Source: SP5GCR1 sp965199685 (GTDB lineage: Bacteria; Pseudomonadota; Gammaproteobacteria; Poriferisulfidales; Oxydemutatoraceae). From it: DNA of 64,000 nucleotides. The stretch lies in contig OZ241323.1 of assembly GCA_965199685.1 (NCBI GenBank), positions 1,984,001 through 2,048,000 on the forward strand, in the 5' to 3' direction. Positions 53,701-62,760 of the stretch are shown piece by piece (position 1 is the stretch's first letter; the number at the start of each line of letters is the position of its first letter). Both the position numbers and the translations under genes were made by a program. The notes beneath the pieces were generated by a model. That model ran no database searches. It had not been told where the DNA came from and saw only the letters and a list, made by a program, of their open reading frames with translations.

Positions 53701-54702
53701 TTATTGCGATTGGAAAGATGCTTGTCTTTGTAGCAGTTGCTCCACCGCTGCTTTGGCATGAATCCGGTCGTCTAAAATCAATGCAATCTGCTCACAGATG
53801 GGCATTTCTATTTTGTGACGATTTGCTATCTTCAATACTGCCTTTGTCGCGTCCACACCCTCAATCACCTGAGTGTTCTGCTCACGCGCTTTGCCAGCAC
53901 CTCCGTATTCTACAATCATCCTACCGAAATTTTGATTACGGGATCGGCTGCTTGCACACGACAACACAATATCGCCTATCCCTGCCAATCCGACTATTGT
54001 TTCGGCGCGTCCTCCCACCGCTTCGGTAAAGCGAATTGCCTCGTTTATACCTCGGGTGATGAGCGCGGCTTTGGCATTTTCTCCTAATGCCAGTCCTTCG
54101 GCTATACCTGCAGCAATTGCAAGAATGTTTTTCAACGCGCCGCCACATTCTACACCAACCATATCGTCGGTTGTATAAACCCGTAGCTTGTCGCCGTGCA
54201 ATAATCCAGCAAGCGTATCTGCAAAAGGTTTTTGTTCGCAAGCAATAACCAATGCAGTCGGTAGACCCGCCGCTACTTCGTGGGCGAAAGAAGGTCCTGA
54301 TACGGCTGCCAACGGCAGTTCACTCCCAAGCGTTTCCGAGACGATTTCGTGTATCCAGCAGCCGCTATCGGCTTCCACACCCTTACACGCCCATGCGATT
54401 CCTTGATGTCGCTCATTGAGTATCGGCGAGATGTCTTGGATTAGTTGGCGTATCGTCGCAGTCGGGGTGACAAGTAAAAGAATATGACCTTTGGCAACCG
54501 CTGTCGCGAAGTCTTGATGACATGTAATTTCATCGGGTAATCTAACATTCGGCAGGTAGGCTTGGTTGTAGCGGGTGGATGCCATCTTCTCCATTAGCGT
54601 TTGATTGCGTCCCCATAGATTAACCTTGCAACCACGCCCGGCAAATTGCACGGCAAGTGCCGTTCCCCATATACCTGCACCAATAATCGTTAAACTGTGC
54701 AT
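53701..54702 (-). CDS. gpsA: Glycerol-3-phosphate dehydrogenase [NAD(P)+]
   Basis: 333 residues. Makes sn-glycerol 3-phosphate for phospholipids. IIGAGIWGTALAVQFA binds the nucleotide; AAVSGPSFAHEVAAGLPTA and ECGGALKNILAIAAGI hold the catalytic Lys; RGINEAIRFTEAVGG follows. Part of the conserved gpsA-secB-grxC-rhodanese order (transcribed from secB towards gpsA). Confidence 0.96.
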   Translation of the reverse strand: MHSLTIIGAGIWGTALAVQFAGRGCKVNLWGRNQTLMEKMASTRYNQAYLPNVRLPDEITCHQDFATAVAKGHILLLVTPTATIRQLIQDISPILNERHQGIAWACKGVEADSGCWIHEIVSETLGSELPLAAVSGPSFAHEVAAGLPTALVIACEQKPFADTLAGLLHGDKLRVYTTDDMVGVECGGALKNILAIAAGIAEGLALGENAKAALITRGINEAIRFTEAVGGRAETIVGLAGIGDIVLSCASSRSRNQNFGRMIVEYGGAGKAREQNTQVIEGVDATKAVLKIANRHKIEMPICEQIALILDDRIHAKAAVEQLLQRQASFQSQ

Positions 54703-54720
54703 CGCATGCGGTGTAGCCGC

Positions 54721-55161
54721 TTAATGGGGCTTACTCGTCACTCGCTCGTTTTTTGCGTAGTTCTTTTGTACATATATGCTTTCAAAGTTGATTGGTGCCA
54801 TCAGCAACTGCGGGAACCCACCTTTAGAAACCATACTTGATATGGCTTCTCGCGCATACGGGAAAAGGATATTAGGGCACTCCACCTGTAAGGCTTTATC
54901 TAATTCCTCACCCATAAGTTCGGATATCTGAAACATCCCGGCTTGTTCGATTTCGGCTATAAAGATGGTCGTCTCGTCATGTTTTGCGGTTACCGTAACA
55001 TGAAGAACAGACTCATACAGATCCTCATCTCCTTCCATCTTCGTGTTAAGACTATGCAACTTGATATCTACATTGGGGTTCCATTGCGCGTCTAATATCT
55101 CTGGTGTATGCGGAGATTCAAAAGAAGAATCCTTAACATATATGTGTTTTATTTCTATCAT
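54721..55161 (-). CDS. secB: Protein-export chaperone SecB
   Basis: 146 residues: IKHIYVKDSSFESPHTPEI, EIEQAGMFQISEL and CPNILFPYAREAISSMVSKGGFP, the last being the SecB signature. It delivers unfolded preproteins to SecA. Confidence 0.96.
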   Translation of the reverse strand: MIEIKHIYVKDSSFESPHTPEILDAQWNPNVDIKLHSLNTKMEGDEDLYESVLHVTVTAKHDETTIFIAEIEQAGMFQISELMGEELDKALQVECPNILFPYAREAISSMVSKGGFPQLLMAPINFESIYVQKNYAKNERVTSKPH

Positions 55162-55206
55162 ATTTTTAGTCTCGTTGTGTTCTCAAACATTGATTAAACC
55201 TGACAC

Positions 55207-55479
55207 TTATAGTGCAGGCTCACCACTCAACAGTTCATCGAGCTTGCCTTCCTGATCAAGTTCCACCATCTCTTGATATCCACCGACATGAAAATCATCT
55301 ATGAATATCTGCGGCACTGATGTGCGCTCGGTACGTTCTTGCAACTCCATTCTAGCCGCCTTATCTTGATCCACTCTGATCTCATCGTAGCGTGCTTGCT
55401 TTTTATCAAGCAACCGCTTAGACCAGGTGCAATAAGGGCAACTTGCCGAAGTATAAATTAAAACTTTAGCTCTATTCAT
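55207..55479 (-). CDS. grxC: Glutaredoxin 3 type
   Basis: 90 residues from ATG 55477-55479, which overlaps the rhodanese stop as ATGA. The active site is CPYC, followed by TSVPQIFIDDFHVGGYQE for glutathione binding. A dithiol glutaredoxin. Confidence 0.93.
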   Translation of the reverse strand: MNRAKVLIYTSASCPYCTWSKRLLDKKQARYDEIRVDQDKAARMELQERTERTSVPQIFIDDFHVGGYQEMVELDQEGKLDELLSGEPAL

Positions 55480-55904
55480 TTTTTTACCACTGGCATGTTC
55501 GCGTCTTTCCATGCCGCAATACCTCCTTTCAAACTATACACTTTAGTAAAACCTTGCTTGCAAAGCAAGCTACACGCTTTAGGCGACTTAAATCCGTTCA
55601 TGCAAAAAGCAATCACTGGCTTATCTTTTAACTTCACCAACTCGGAAAAACGGTCACTCAAGGTACTAAACGACACATGTTTTGCGTCGCGTATGCCACT
55701 GCCGCCGAGTTCGGTGGCTTCACGCACATCCAGCATAACCGCATTTTCGTGGTTTAGCATCTGCACCGCCTCAGGAGGCGTTAAATCCTTATATTTCTTC
55801 GTCAGCTTTTTGGCTTCGGTAATAACGATCGCCGTCAGCAGTATCAATAACAGTGTCACCAAAAATAAATTATCGGTAACAAAATCCATATAATCGGTCT
55901 GCAT
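55476..55904 (-). CDS. Membrane-anchored rhodanese-like protein (YibN-like)
   Basis: 142 residues: one N-terminal membrane helix (LFLVTLLLILLTAIVI) and a rhodanese domain. VMLDVREATELGGSGI and the active loop CMNGFKS with Cys present. It may carry sulfane sulfur. It sits between arsR-type regulator and grxC, matching the yibN-grxC-secB-gpsA order of E. coli. Confidence 0.9.
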   Translation of the reverse strand: MQTDYMDFVTDNLFLVTLLLILLTAIVITEAKKLTKKYKDLTPPEAVQMLNHENAVMLDVREATELGGSGIRDAKHVSFSTLSDRFSELVKLKDKPVIAFCMNGFKSPKACSLLCKQGFTKVYSLKGGIAAWKDANMPVVKK

Positions 55905-55908
55905 GCTT

Positions 55909-56271
55909 TTATCTTAAAGTACCGTTGTCGTCAGACACATGCGAACAAAACACTTTGTGCATCATATCTATTAACATTAGAGTGCGCTGATCTCCGATAC
56001 GATATAGTACACGATTGATGTCCTTTCTGCTCGCCAACACGCCTTTTTCTTTCAATATGGATAAATGTTGCGAAACATTACTCTGAGAAGTGCCTACCTT
56101 TTCTACCAGTTCTTGCACGCTCATCTCGCTACTATCCAAGACACAAAGTATCTTAAGGCGCAAAGGATGTGCCATTGCTTTTAAGGTTTCGGCGGCATCT
56201 TCTATGATCTGATCCATATTGCCGATCGGCATAGTACTGCTGATATTTTTAGTGGTTCCTAGTATTTCCAT
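55909..56271 (-). CDS. ArsR-family transcription regulator
   Basis: 120 residues. A winged helix: LKAMAHPLRLKILCVL, then SQSNVSQHLSILKEKGVLASRK. The usual arsenic CxC pair is missing (the only Cys residues are in LKILCVL and VFCSH), so it may sense redox or sulfur state or nothing. It is four bases before the rhodanese gene and probably controls that operon. Direct repeats CCTGAT(A/T)ACATT at 56280-56291 and 56294-56305 lie just upstream. Confidence 0.88.
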   Translation of the reverse strand: MEILGTTKNISSTMPIGNMDQIIEDAAETLKAMAHPLRLKILCVLDSSEMSVQELVEKVGTSQSNVSQHLSILKEKGVLASRKDINRVLYRIGDQRTLMLIDMMHKVFCSHVSDDNGTLR

Positions 56272-56279
56272 ATAACTTA

Positions 56280-56305
56280 CCTGATAACATTTTCCTGATT
56301 ACATT
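56280..56305. promoter_or_regulatory. Direct repeats between arsR-type gene and envC
   Basis: CCTGATAACATT and CCTGATTACATT, 14 bases apart, in the 66-base divergent region; TATAAT-like boxes at about 56305 and 56325 follow. Candidate regulator site. Confidence 0.35.
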
Positions 56306-56337
56306 ATAATACGCAATGGTCTCATATAATAGTTACG

Positions 56338-57450
56338 ATGATTTCGCAACATAAATTAAGGCTAATCGCATTGTTTTTCGCATTATGTGCAGGGACGGTA
56401 GCTTTCTCCCAAACCTACGATGAACGCCTAAAATCAATCGAATCGCAAGTGCTGGAAAAGCAACGCGAACTAGGTTCTGCAGTTAAGGAAATTGATCAAT
56501 TACAACAACAGCTAGGACAAAGTGCGCGCAGCCTCAACGATGCCAAGCGTGATTTGGAAAAATCGAGTGACAATCTTTCTGAATTGAAATCAAAATTATC
56601 TACGCTTACAAAACAAGCCGAGGACTTGTCCGAACTACATGCCGACCACTTATCCTTGCTTGCATCGGGCTTACGCTCTATGCAACACGATGCGCGAACC
56701 CATCGCTTTAGCTATTTACTTGGTGCCGACGACTGGCGTGGCTTTGAACGACGGGCGGTCTATTACGATTACTTTAATCGACAAAGAGCAGATAAATTAT
56801 CTAAACTTTCAGAACAATTATCACATTTAGCAGAGATACGAACGGCACTTGCCACACAAAACCGTGCCTTAGAACTGGAACACGCACAGCAACAGCGGAT
56901 ACTACAAGAAATTGAGCAGGAACGACAAAAGAAACAGCAGATAATCAATGCCTTAGAGCAAAAGATTGCACAAGAACAGATTGCAATCGCGGTGCTACAA
57001 AAAGATGCCGAAAAACTGCAACAGCTTATTGCACGGCTCAACACATCGTCCGCTTTGGTGCTAAAATTCAACGCGCTCAAAGGTAGATTGCCATGGCCAT
57101 TGGACGGACCCATCAACACACGAAGCGATGATAAAAAAATGCCGGGAATCTTTTTACCGGCGACTGCCGACACCGAAGTGAAAAGCATCCACGACGGTCA
57201 TGTAGTATTCAGTGATTGGTTCCGTAGCTACGGCATGCTATTAATCATTGACCACGGAGACGGTTATATGTCGCTTTATGCAAACAACGAAGTACTCTAC
57301 AAAGAGGTAGGAGATAGTGTGCAAACCGGAGAGCGTATTGCGGAAGTCGGCAACGGCGGAACCTCCAACGACACTGGTTTGTATTTTGAAATACGCAGGT
57401 TTAACGAACAACTGGACCCCAAGTTATGGTGCCATCGGCAAAACGCTTAA
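56338..57450 (+). CDS. envC: Murein hydrolase activator EnvC
   Basis: 370 residues: signal peptide (IALFFALCAGTVAFS), a long coiled coil to about residue 240 and a C-terminal LytM domain. In active LytM enzymes the last motif is HxH; here it reads GLYFEIRR, so zinc ligands are lost. It is therefore an activator of AmiA/AmiB-type amidases during division rather than a hydrolase. Transcribed towards murJ. Confidence 0.9.
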   Translation: MISQHKLRLIALFFALCAGTVAFSQTYDERLKSIESQVLEKQRELGSAVKEIDQLQQQLGQSARSLNDAKRDLEKSSDNLSELKSKLSTLTKQAEDLSELHADHLSLLASGLRSMQHDARTHRFSYLLGADDWRGFERRAVYYDYFNRQRADKLSKLSEQLSHLAEIRTALATQNRALELEHAQQQRILQEIEQERQKKQQIINALEQKIAQEQIAIAVLQKDAEKLQQLIARLNTSSALVLKFNALKGRLPWPLDGPINTRSDDKKMPGIFLPATADTEVKSIHDGHVVFSDWFRSYGMLLIIDHGDGYMSLYANNEVLYKEVGDSVQTGERIAEVGNGGTSNDTGLYFEIRRFNEQLDPKLWCHRQNA

Positions 57451-57478
57451 TCGCATACTCTGAAAAGGTTTTGATAAA

Positions 57479-59080
57479 TTGACGCAACCCGCAATCCATA
57501 CGAAATCACCCGGATTAGGGAAAAAACTCCTTAAATCAACGGCTTCTTTCAGCCTTTTAACGATGTTGTCGCGGGTTTTAGGCTATGCCAGAGATGCAAT
57601 CATTTTTATCGTCTTTGGGGCCGGTGGTGCCACGGATGCTTTTTTAGTCGCCTTCAGATTGCCCAATTTGATGCGGCGGCTTTTCGGAGAGGGTGCACTC
57701 TCTCAGGCTTTCGTGCCGGTGTTCCAAGAATATAAAAAACATCGCAGTCCCACTGAACTGCATCGATTTGCAGATTGCGCTGCTGGCACCCTCGGCATGA
57801 TATTGCTGGTTATCACCGTCGTCGGGATACTCATAGCACCGGTATTAATTGCCGTCTTTGCTCCCGGCTTCATAGACGAAGGTGATAGATTTGATTTGTC
57901 GGCACAAATGCTACGCATCACTTTTCCTTATGTGTTATTTATTTCTTTAACTGCGCTTGCCACCGGCATCCTCAACAGCTATGGTCATTTCGGTGCACCG
58001 GCTTTCACACCGGTGTTGATGAATCTATCGTTGATAACCGCAACATTATGGGTGGCACCCAAGATGGATGAACCGATAACCGCTCTCGCATGGGGAGTTT
58101 TGATTGCTGGCATCGTTCAACTCTCTTTTATCGTGCTTTGGCTTAGGCGCATTGATTGGACTTTCGGGTTTCGACTGGATTTCCGACATCAGGGCGTGCG
58201 ACGGGTAGGGCGATTGATGCTTCCGGCAATCTTTAGTTCGGCAATCGTACAAGTCAATCTTTTGTTTGATACATTGATAGCATCTTTCCTCGTTGCCGGC
58301 AGTATTAGCTGGCTTTATATCTCGGACCGCTTCGTAGAATTGCCGATGGGGATTTTCGGGATTGCCATCAGCACGGTGTTGCTAGCACGGCTGTCTGCGC
58401 ATCGGGTTGCCTCCAATCTAAGAAGTTTTCAACAAACTATGGATTGGGGGGTGCGCGCAGCACTGATGCTCGCTTTTCCTTGTGTGATCGGACTCATCGT
58501 ATTGGCGCAACCTATACTAATCTCGTTGATACAATATCGCCAATTCACTTACGACGATACGCTGATGGTGAGCATCAGCCTGATCGCTTATGCACTCGGC
58601 TTACCTATGTTTATGCTCATTAAGATATTTTCTTGTGCTTTTTTTGCCCATCAAAACACCAAACTCCCGATGCGGATTGCCGTCGTTGCAATGCTTAGCA
58701 ACATTGCACTGAATATCGTGCTGGTCTTATTATGGCAATATATAGGCTGGCTTGCACCACACGCTGCATTGGCATTGGCAACTAGTCTATCGGCACTATT
58801 GAATAGCTTTTTGCTGTATCGTGCACTCGTCCGTCATCGTATATTTCGTATCAACACCGAAACCCGTATGCTGATCAAGAAGATACTAGTCGCCGCCTCG
58901 CTTATGGGACTACTGCTAATGTACCTTATACATTGGTTGCCCGATTGGAATGTTCTGGATGCGGCGTATCGTGTGGCAGTGCTGGCAGGCACGATTATAT
59001 TAGGTGCCGTGTTTTATTTCATCGTGTTATTGTTATTGAAAGTCAAATTGCGTGAAAACTTACATTGGAATACGCAATGA
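57479..59080 (+). CDS. murJ: Lipid II flippase MurJ
   Basis: 533 residues, about fourteen helices, starting at TTG 57479. TMLSRVLGYARDAIIFIVFGAG and FRLPNLMRRLFGEGALSQAFVPV are the family signature, with Arg and Glu residues that line the cavity. It flips lipid II across the inner membrane. It begins 28 bases after envC. Confidence 0.95.
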   Translation: MTQPAIHTKSPGLGKKLLKSTASFSLLTMLSRVLGYARDAIIFIVFGAGGATDAFLVAFRLPNLMRRLFGEGALSQAFVPVFQEYKKHRSPTELHRFADCAAGTLGMILLVITVVGILIAPVLIAVFAPGFIDEGDRFDLSAQMLRITFPYVLFISLTALATGILNSYGHFGAPAFTPVLMNLSLITATLWVAPKMDEPITALAWGVLIAGIVQLSFIVLWLRRIDWTFGFRLDFRHQGVRRVGRLMLPAIFSSAIVQVNLLFDTLIASFLVAGSISWLYISDRFVELPMGIFGIAISTVLLARLSAHRVASNLRSFQQTMDWGVRAALMLAFPCVIGLIVLAQPILISLIQYRQFTYDDTLMVSISLIAYALGLPMFMLIKIFSCAFFAHQNTKLPMRIAVVAMLSNIALNIVLVLLWQYIGWLAPHAALALATSLSALLNSFLLYRALVRHRIFRINTETRMLIKKILVAASLMGLLLMYLIHWLPDWNVLDAAYRVAVLAGTIILGAVFYFIVLLLLKVKLRENLHWNTQ

Positions 59081-59088
59081 TGTTTGAA

Positions 59089-59164
59089 TGGCGCGCCCAG
59101 CAGGATTCGAACCTGCGACTTCTGCCTCCGGAGGGCAGCGCTCTATCCACTGAGCTACGGGCGC
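59089..59164 (-). tRNA. tRNA-Arg (CCG)
   Basis: 76 bases on the minus strand; anticodon loop CTCCGGA between CTGCC and GGCAG, seven-pair acceptor stem, encoded CCA. Confidence 0.95.
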
Positions 59165-59172
59165 GCTTGAAC

Positions 59173-59248
<76 letters not shown>

Positions 59249-59270
59249 ATAAAAAAACCAACCGACAGAA

Positions 59271-59279
59271 ATTTTAGCA
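59271..59279 (-). promoter_or_regulatory. Possible extended -10 for the tRNA pair
   Basis: TGCTAAAAT on the minus strand, 22 bases upstream of tRNA-Thr. Confidence 0.35.
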
Positions 59280-59728
59280 TAAAGGAAAGTACCATTTCGC
59301 AAAACTCCAACCGCCACGCGCCACTAAACTTATGATAACCACCTGTAGGGGAGGGCTAACATGCCCTCCTGAAACGCGTTGCGTTTGCACAAGTAGAACC
59401 GCCGATTATCGCCGAGTGAACCCGCCACTTGAGCCAGTAGGTCAAGTGGCGTAACTTTGTGCAAAATCTAAATGCTGTGTTCGTTAAAAACATCACATAT
59501 ATCAAAATCAATCGGCGTGACATCATGCAGAACTTTAACTTGATTGCTTGTCGTACATTATCCTTCGTACGCCATCCAATTCATGAACCATAACTGAGTG
59601 GCGCATAGCGGTTGGAATAGTTCAGAACGGTACTTTAGGGAGGGCATGCTAGCCCTCCCCTACACATGTAGGTTACGTTGTGGTTCTGCACAATGTCACG
59701 CTGATTATCGGCAGTTCCACTTGGCGGT
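59280..59728. repeat. Intergenic mosaic-repeat cluster 10
   Basis: Contains the variant hairpin CGCCACTTGA/TCAAGTGGCG at 59423-59451, two GTAGGGGAGGGCTAACATG-type blocks and a fragment GTGACATCATGCAGAAC. No intact end pair. Confidence 0.8.
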
Positions 59729-61048
59729 TCACTGCAACGGGCCTTCTAGAAAAACCTTGCCACGGATGAAAATACCCGGCGGTCTTTCCTGCAGAATAGA
59801 TAAGTCATCGCTACTGGCTTCGCCCAAGTAGTACCCTGATGTACTAGAAACCGATCCACTCATGTCAACAACTTCTACGGTTAGCATGGAGTTGGAGCTA
59901 CCAGTTGTATCATCAGAAATGGTAGGAATAGGGTGAACAAACATGGTCTGGTTGGCTGGAATACTAACCGTGACTCGCCCTTCATTTGTAGACGCAACAT
60001 AGTTTTTATTGTCATCGCTCGATTCAGAAACATTCAGAGTTACGGCTAATGCTGATGTCTGCGGTGCGTTACGAGTCACCGTAAATGTTGCCGTACTGCC
60101 GGCGGTAACATCGCTGCCGGCAGCAATGGACACCGTAGGATCATTGTCAAGAATAAAGATATTGCTTCTGCAGGAGCCATCGGCATTGGTAGAGTTCGAC
60201 TCTATAGTTAAAATTATCGGGAGTCCCGGAGGAGGTATTTCTATGATGCTATCGTCTGATATCGGGTCAGACAATGGAATATTCGGTTGACCTGCAGGAA
60301 TAGTCACATTGCCGAAAGGTTCATACTGATCTTCTGATGATGGTAATCCAAAAATACTAGGCTCAATACCAAAATTATAGGTAAATGTCACGGTGATATC
60401 TTGTCTCAAACCAATAGTTTCATCAGCGTTGCCGCCTCTCTCAATTTGAAGTATCATTTGAGTGTTGTCACCTTCCCGTATATTGTAATTGTCTTCCGAA
60501 AAACAAACAAAAAATTCATCAATCAAAATTTTAAAATTTAGAGTATTTTGCATGGTATTCGCGACGGCACCGGTTATGCTTTCGAACGTAATTGTGGCAA
60601 AAGAATCAATGCCTGATGCTCCTCTTGCAGGGTTAACCAACTCCAATGCCAATCTTGCAGTGCGGCTACCTCCTGTAAAAGTGAGGTTTGGGCTTCGGCC
60701 TGACGAGTTTGTTAAACTCACAGCGGGAGCGTTTACGAGACGTGTCACCGGATCACTCATCGTCGCTTCATCGCTGAAAGCAGCAGACATGTTCAGCTGC
60801 ACAGTTACACTTTCGCTGCCTGTGAGCGCGCGGCTCAATTGAACGATAAATTGTACTGTCTCTCCTTCATAGACTGTGGCAGTGGTATTTTGCCAAAAAC
60901 TTCCACTCGGCAGTAGGCTGACCGTCAACGGTGATTGTGCGTTAGCAGTATTGGCAAATAAAACAAGCAATAAAACTAAGACGACACACCCCAGTATGCG
61001 TCGTCGTTGTTTATCTTGCCACCTTTTTTGTGTGTATATACAATGCAT
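59729..61048 (-). CDS. Secreted Calx-beta-like repeat protein, possibly truncated
   Basis: 439 residues: basic start, signal helix (GCVVLVLLLVLFANTANA) and beta-rich domains with Calx-beta features (VYEGETVQFIVQLSRAL, NYNIREGDNTQMILQIERGG, AGSDVTAGSTATFTVTRNAP). It ends with LSILQERPPGIFIRGKVFLE, just where a repeat module begins, and has no CTERM or membrane tail, so the C-terminus may have been lost to the repeat. Function unknown; adhesion or calcium binding is possible. Confidence 0.75.
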   Translation of the reverse strand: MHCIYTQKRWQDKQRRRILGCVVLVLLLVLFANTANAQSPLTVSLLPSGSFWQNTTATVYEGETVQFIVQLSRALTGSESVTVQLNMSAAFSDEATMSDPVTRLVNAPAVSLTNSSGRSPNLTFTGGSRTARLALELVNPARGASGIDSFATITFESITGAVANTMQNTLNFKILIDEFFVCFSEDNYNIREGDNTQMILQIERGGNADETIGLRQDITVTFTYNFGIEPSIFGLPSSEDQYEPFGNVTIPAGQPNIPLSDPISDDSIIEIPPPGLPIILTIESNSTNADGSCRSNIFILDNDPTVSIAAGSDVTAGSTATFTVTRNAPQTSALAVTLNVSESSDDNKNYVASTNEGRVTVSIPANQTMFVHPIPTISDDTTGSSNSMLTVEVVDMSGSVSSTSGYYLGEASSDDLSILQERPPGIFIRGKVFLEGPLQ

Positions 61049-61099
61049 GATCTGCCATATTATATATTAGTTAGTACCTCGTCCGTCCCAAGGTTTAGT

Positions 61100-61415
61100 A
61101 CTTGTACGTATTGTGCGTCGATACAACGCATACGTACTGGTAGGGGCGGATTTGCATATCCGCCCTAGCGCGTTGCGTCTGCAAAAACAATCCATTCATT
61201 CATTTCGTTTATGGGAACCAAAACCAAGTGGCGCAAGCGGTTCTGTTCGTGCAGAACGGTACTTTAGGGAGGGCATGTTAGCCCTCCCCTACAGGTGGTT
61301 ATCATAAATTCAATGGCGCAAGCGGTTGCAGTAGTGCAGAACGGCACTTCTTCAACAGTCCTATGTTAGCCCTCCCCTACACATGTAATTTACGTTGTGG
61401 TTTTGCACAACATAT
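61100..61415. repeat. Intergenic mosaic-repeat cluster 11
   Basis: TACTGGTAGGGGCGGATTTGC, GGCGCAAGCGGTT pieces and two GGGAGGGCATGTTAGCCC-type palindromes. A TTCTTCAACAGTCC end lies near 61350. Confidence 0.75.
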
Positions 61416-61420
61416 TAAGG

Positions 61421-62491
61421 TTAAAATTTTAATTGTTCTTGGCGCAAGGAACCCGAAGCGCACAGATTAGACACTGCTACTCCCAGCAAGCGCACTGGTC
61501 GTTTGCCGATTTCTGTTTTTTGCATTAATCCGTGTAGTACAGACCACATTTCTTTCAAACCGCTTAGCGGGTGGTCTAGGGTATGGCTACGAGTGATTTG
61601 TTGAAAATTCGCATATTTGACTTTCAAAGTCACTGTTCGCCCGCTTAAGTTGCGCGCCGCAAGTATACGGGCAACTTTGGTTGCATACTGTTTTAGCTCT
61701 TCTTGAATAGCCTGTTCTTTTAGAAGATCATTTCTAAAGGTAGTCTCTGCCCCTATCGATTTACGCGGACGTTCCGAGACTACCTCTCTGTGGTCTATGC
61801 CGCGTGAGGCATCATAATAGTAATCGCCTGCTTTACCGAAGGTTGCAACCAATAACTCACGCGTGCAATGTCTAAGATCCAAGCCATTTTCGATTCCCAT
61901 CTTTTGCATACGCTGTTGCGTGACCTTGCCTATGCCATGAAAACGACCGATCGGCAAACCGGCAACAAAATCTAAACCATCGGCAGGGGCGATGAGGTAA
62001 CAGCCGTCAGGCTTATCCATATCCGATGCGATTTTAGCCAAAAATTTATTATAAGAAACACCTGCCGACACGGTGAGTTTAGTCTCGTTGAGTACTTGTT
62101 TTTTAACTTGGTAGGCAAGATTACGCGCAGCTTTCATATCCGCTGCCGAGTCGCTGACATCCAAATAGGCTTCGTCTAGTGATAGCATTTCTACAAGGTC
62201 GGTGTAGCAATGAAAAATTTCTCGTATCTGCGCCGAGACCTGCCTATAAACTTGAAAACGAGGTTTTACAAAAATCGCTTGCGGACATAAACGAGCGGCG
62301 GTTGACGACGGCATTGCAGAATGTACGCCGAAAGGACGCGCTTCATAACTGCATGTTGCAACCACGCCGCGTTCACCGGGCTTGCCGCCGACTACGATAG
62401 GTTTGCCGGCATATTGAGGGAAGTCGCGCTGTTCTACAGATGCGAAAAAAGCATCCATATCAAAATGAATAATACGCCGATGTTCAGACAT
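61421..62491 (-). CDS. dinB: DNA polymerase IV
   Basis: 356 residues. Y-family polymerase: FDMDAFFASVEQRDFP with the catalytic Asp and steric-gate Phe, SLDEAYLDVS with Asp and Glu, GVSYNKFLAKIASD and the C-terminal little finger. It copies damaged DNA. The ATG (62489-62491) is directly followed upstream by a repeat end, so no ordinary ribosome-binding site is present. A beta-clamp motif is expected at the C-terminus (RQEQLKF). Confidence 0.95.
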   Translation of the reverse strand: MSEHRRIIHFDMDAFFASVEQRDFPQYAGKPIVVGGKPGERGVVATCSYEARPFGVHSAMPSSTAARLCPQAIFVKPRFQVYRQVSAQIREIFHCYTDLVEMLSLDEAYLDVSDSAADMKAARNLAYQVKKQVLNETKLTVSAGVSYNKFLAKIASDMDKPDGCYLIAPADGLDFVAGLPIGRFHGIGKVTQQRMQKMGIENGLDLRHCTRELLVATFGKAGDYYYDASRGIDHREVVSERPRKSIGAETTFRNDLLKEQAIQEELKQYATKVARILAARNLSGRTVTLKVKYANFQQITRSHTLDHPLSGLKEMWSVLHGLMQKTEIGKRPVRLLGVAVSNLCASGSLRQEQLKF

Positions 62492-62756
62492 GGAGCTGTT
62501 GAAAAAGTACAGTCATCGCACAAACCCAACCGCTTGCGCCATTTGGTTTTGGTTCCCATAAACGAAATGAATGAATGGATTGTTTTTGCAGATGCAACGC
62601 GTTTAGGGAAGGCATGTGGGACTGTTGAAAAAGTATTTCATGCACCGTAGAGGGTAATTGTCTAGTGCAGAACCACCACAACCACCCCGTCAGGCTGCGC
62701 CTGCCACCCCTCCACAGGAGGGGAATGTACCAATGCAGATACTTTTTCAACAGCCT
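62492..62756. repeat. Intergenic mosaic-repeat cluster 12
   Basis: Starts GGAGCTGTTGAAAAAGTAC at the dinB start codon. A complete unit runs from GGGACTGTTGAAAAAGT (about 62618) to ACTTTTTCAACAGCCTC (62756) and is nearly identical to 4507-4643. Ends four bases from the stop of the next gene. Confidence 0.85.
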
Positions 62757-62760
62757 CATA

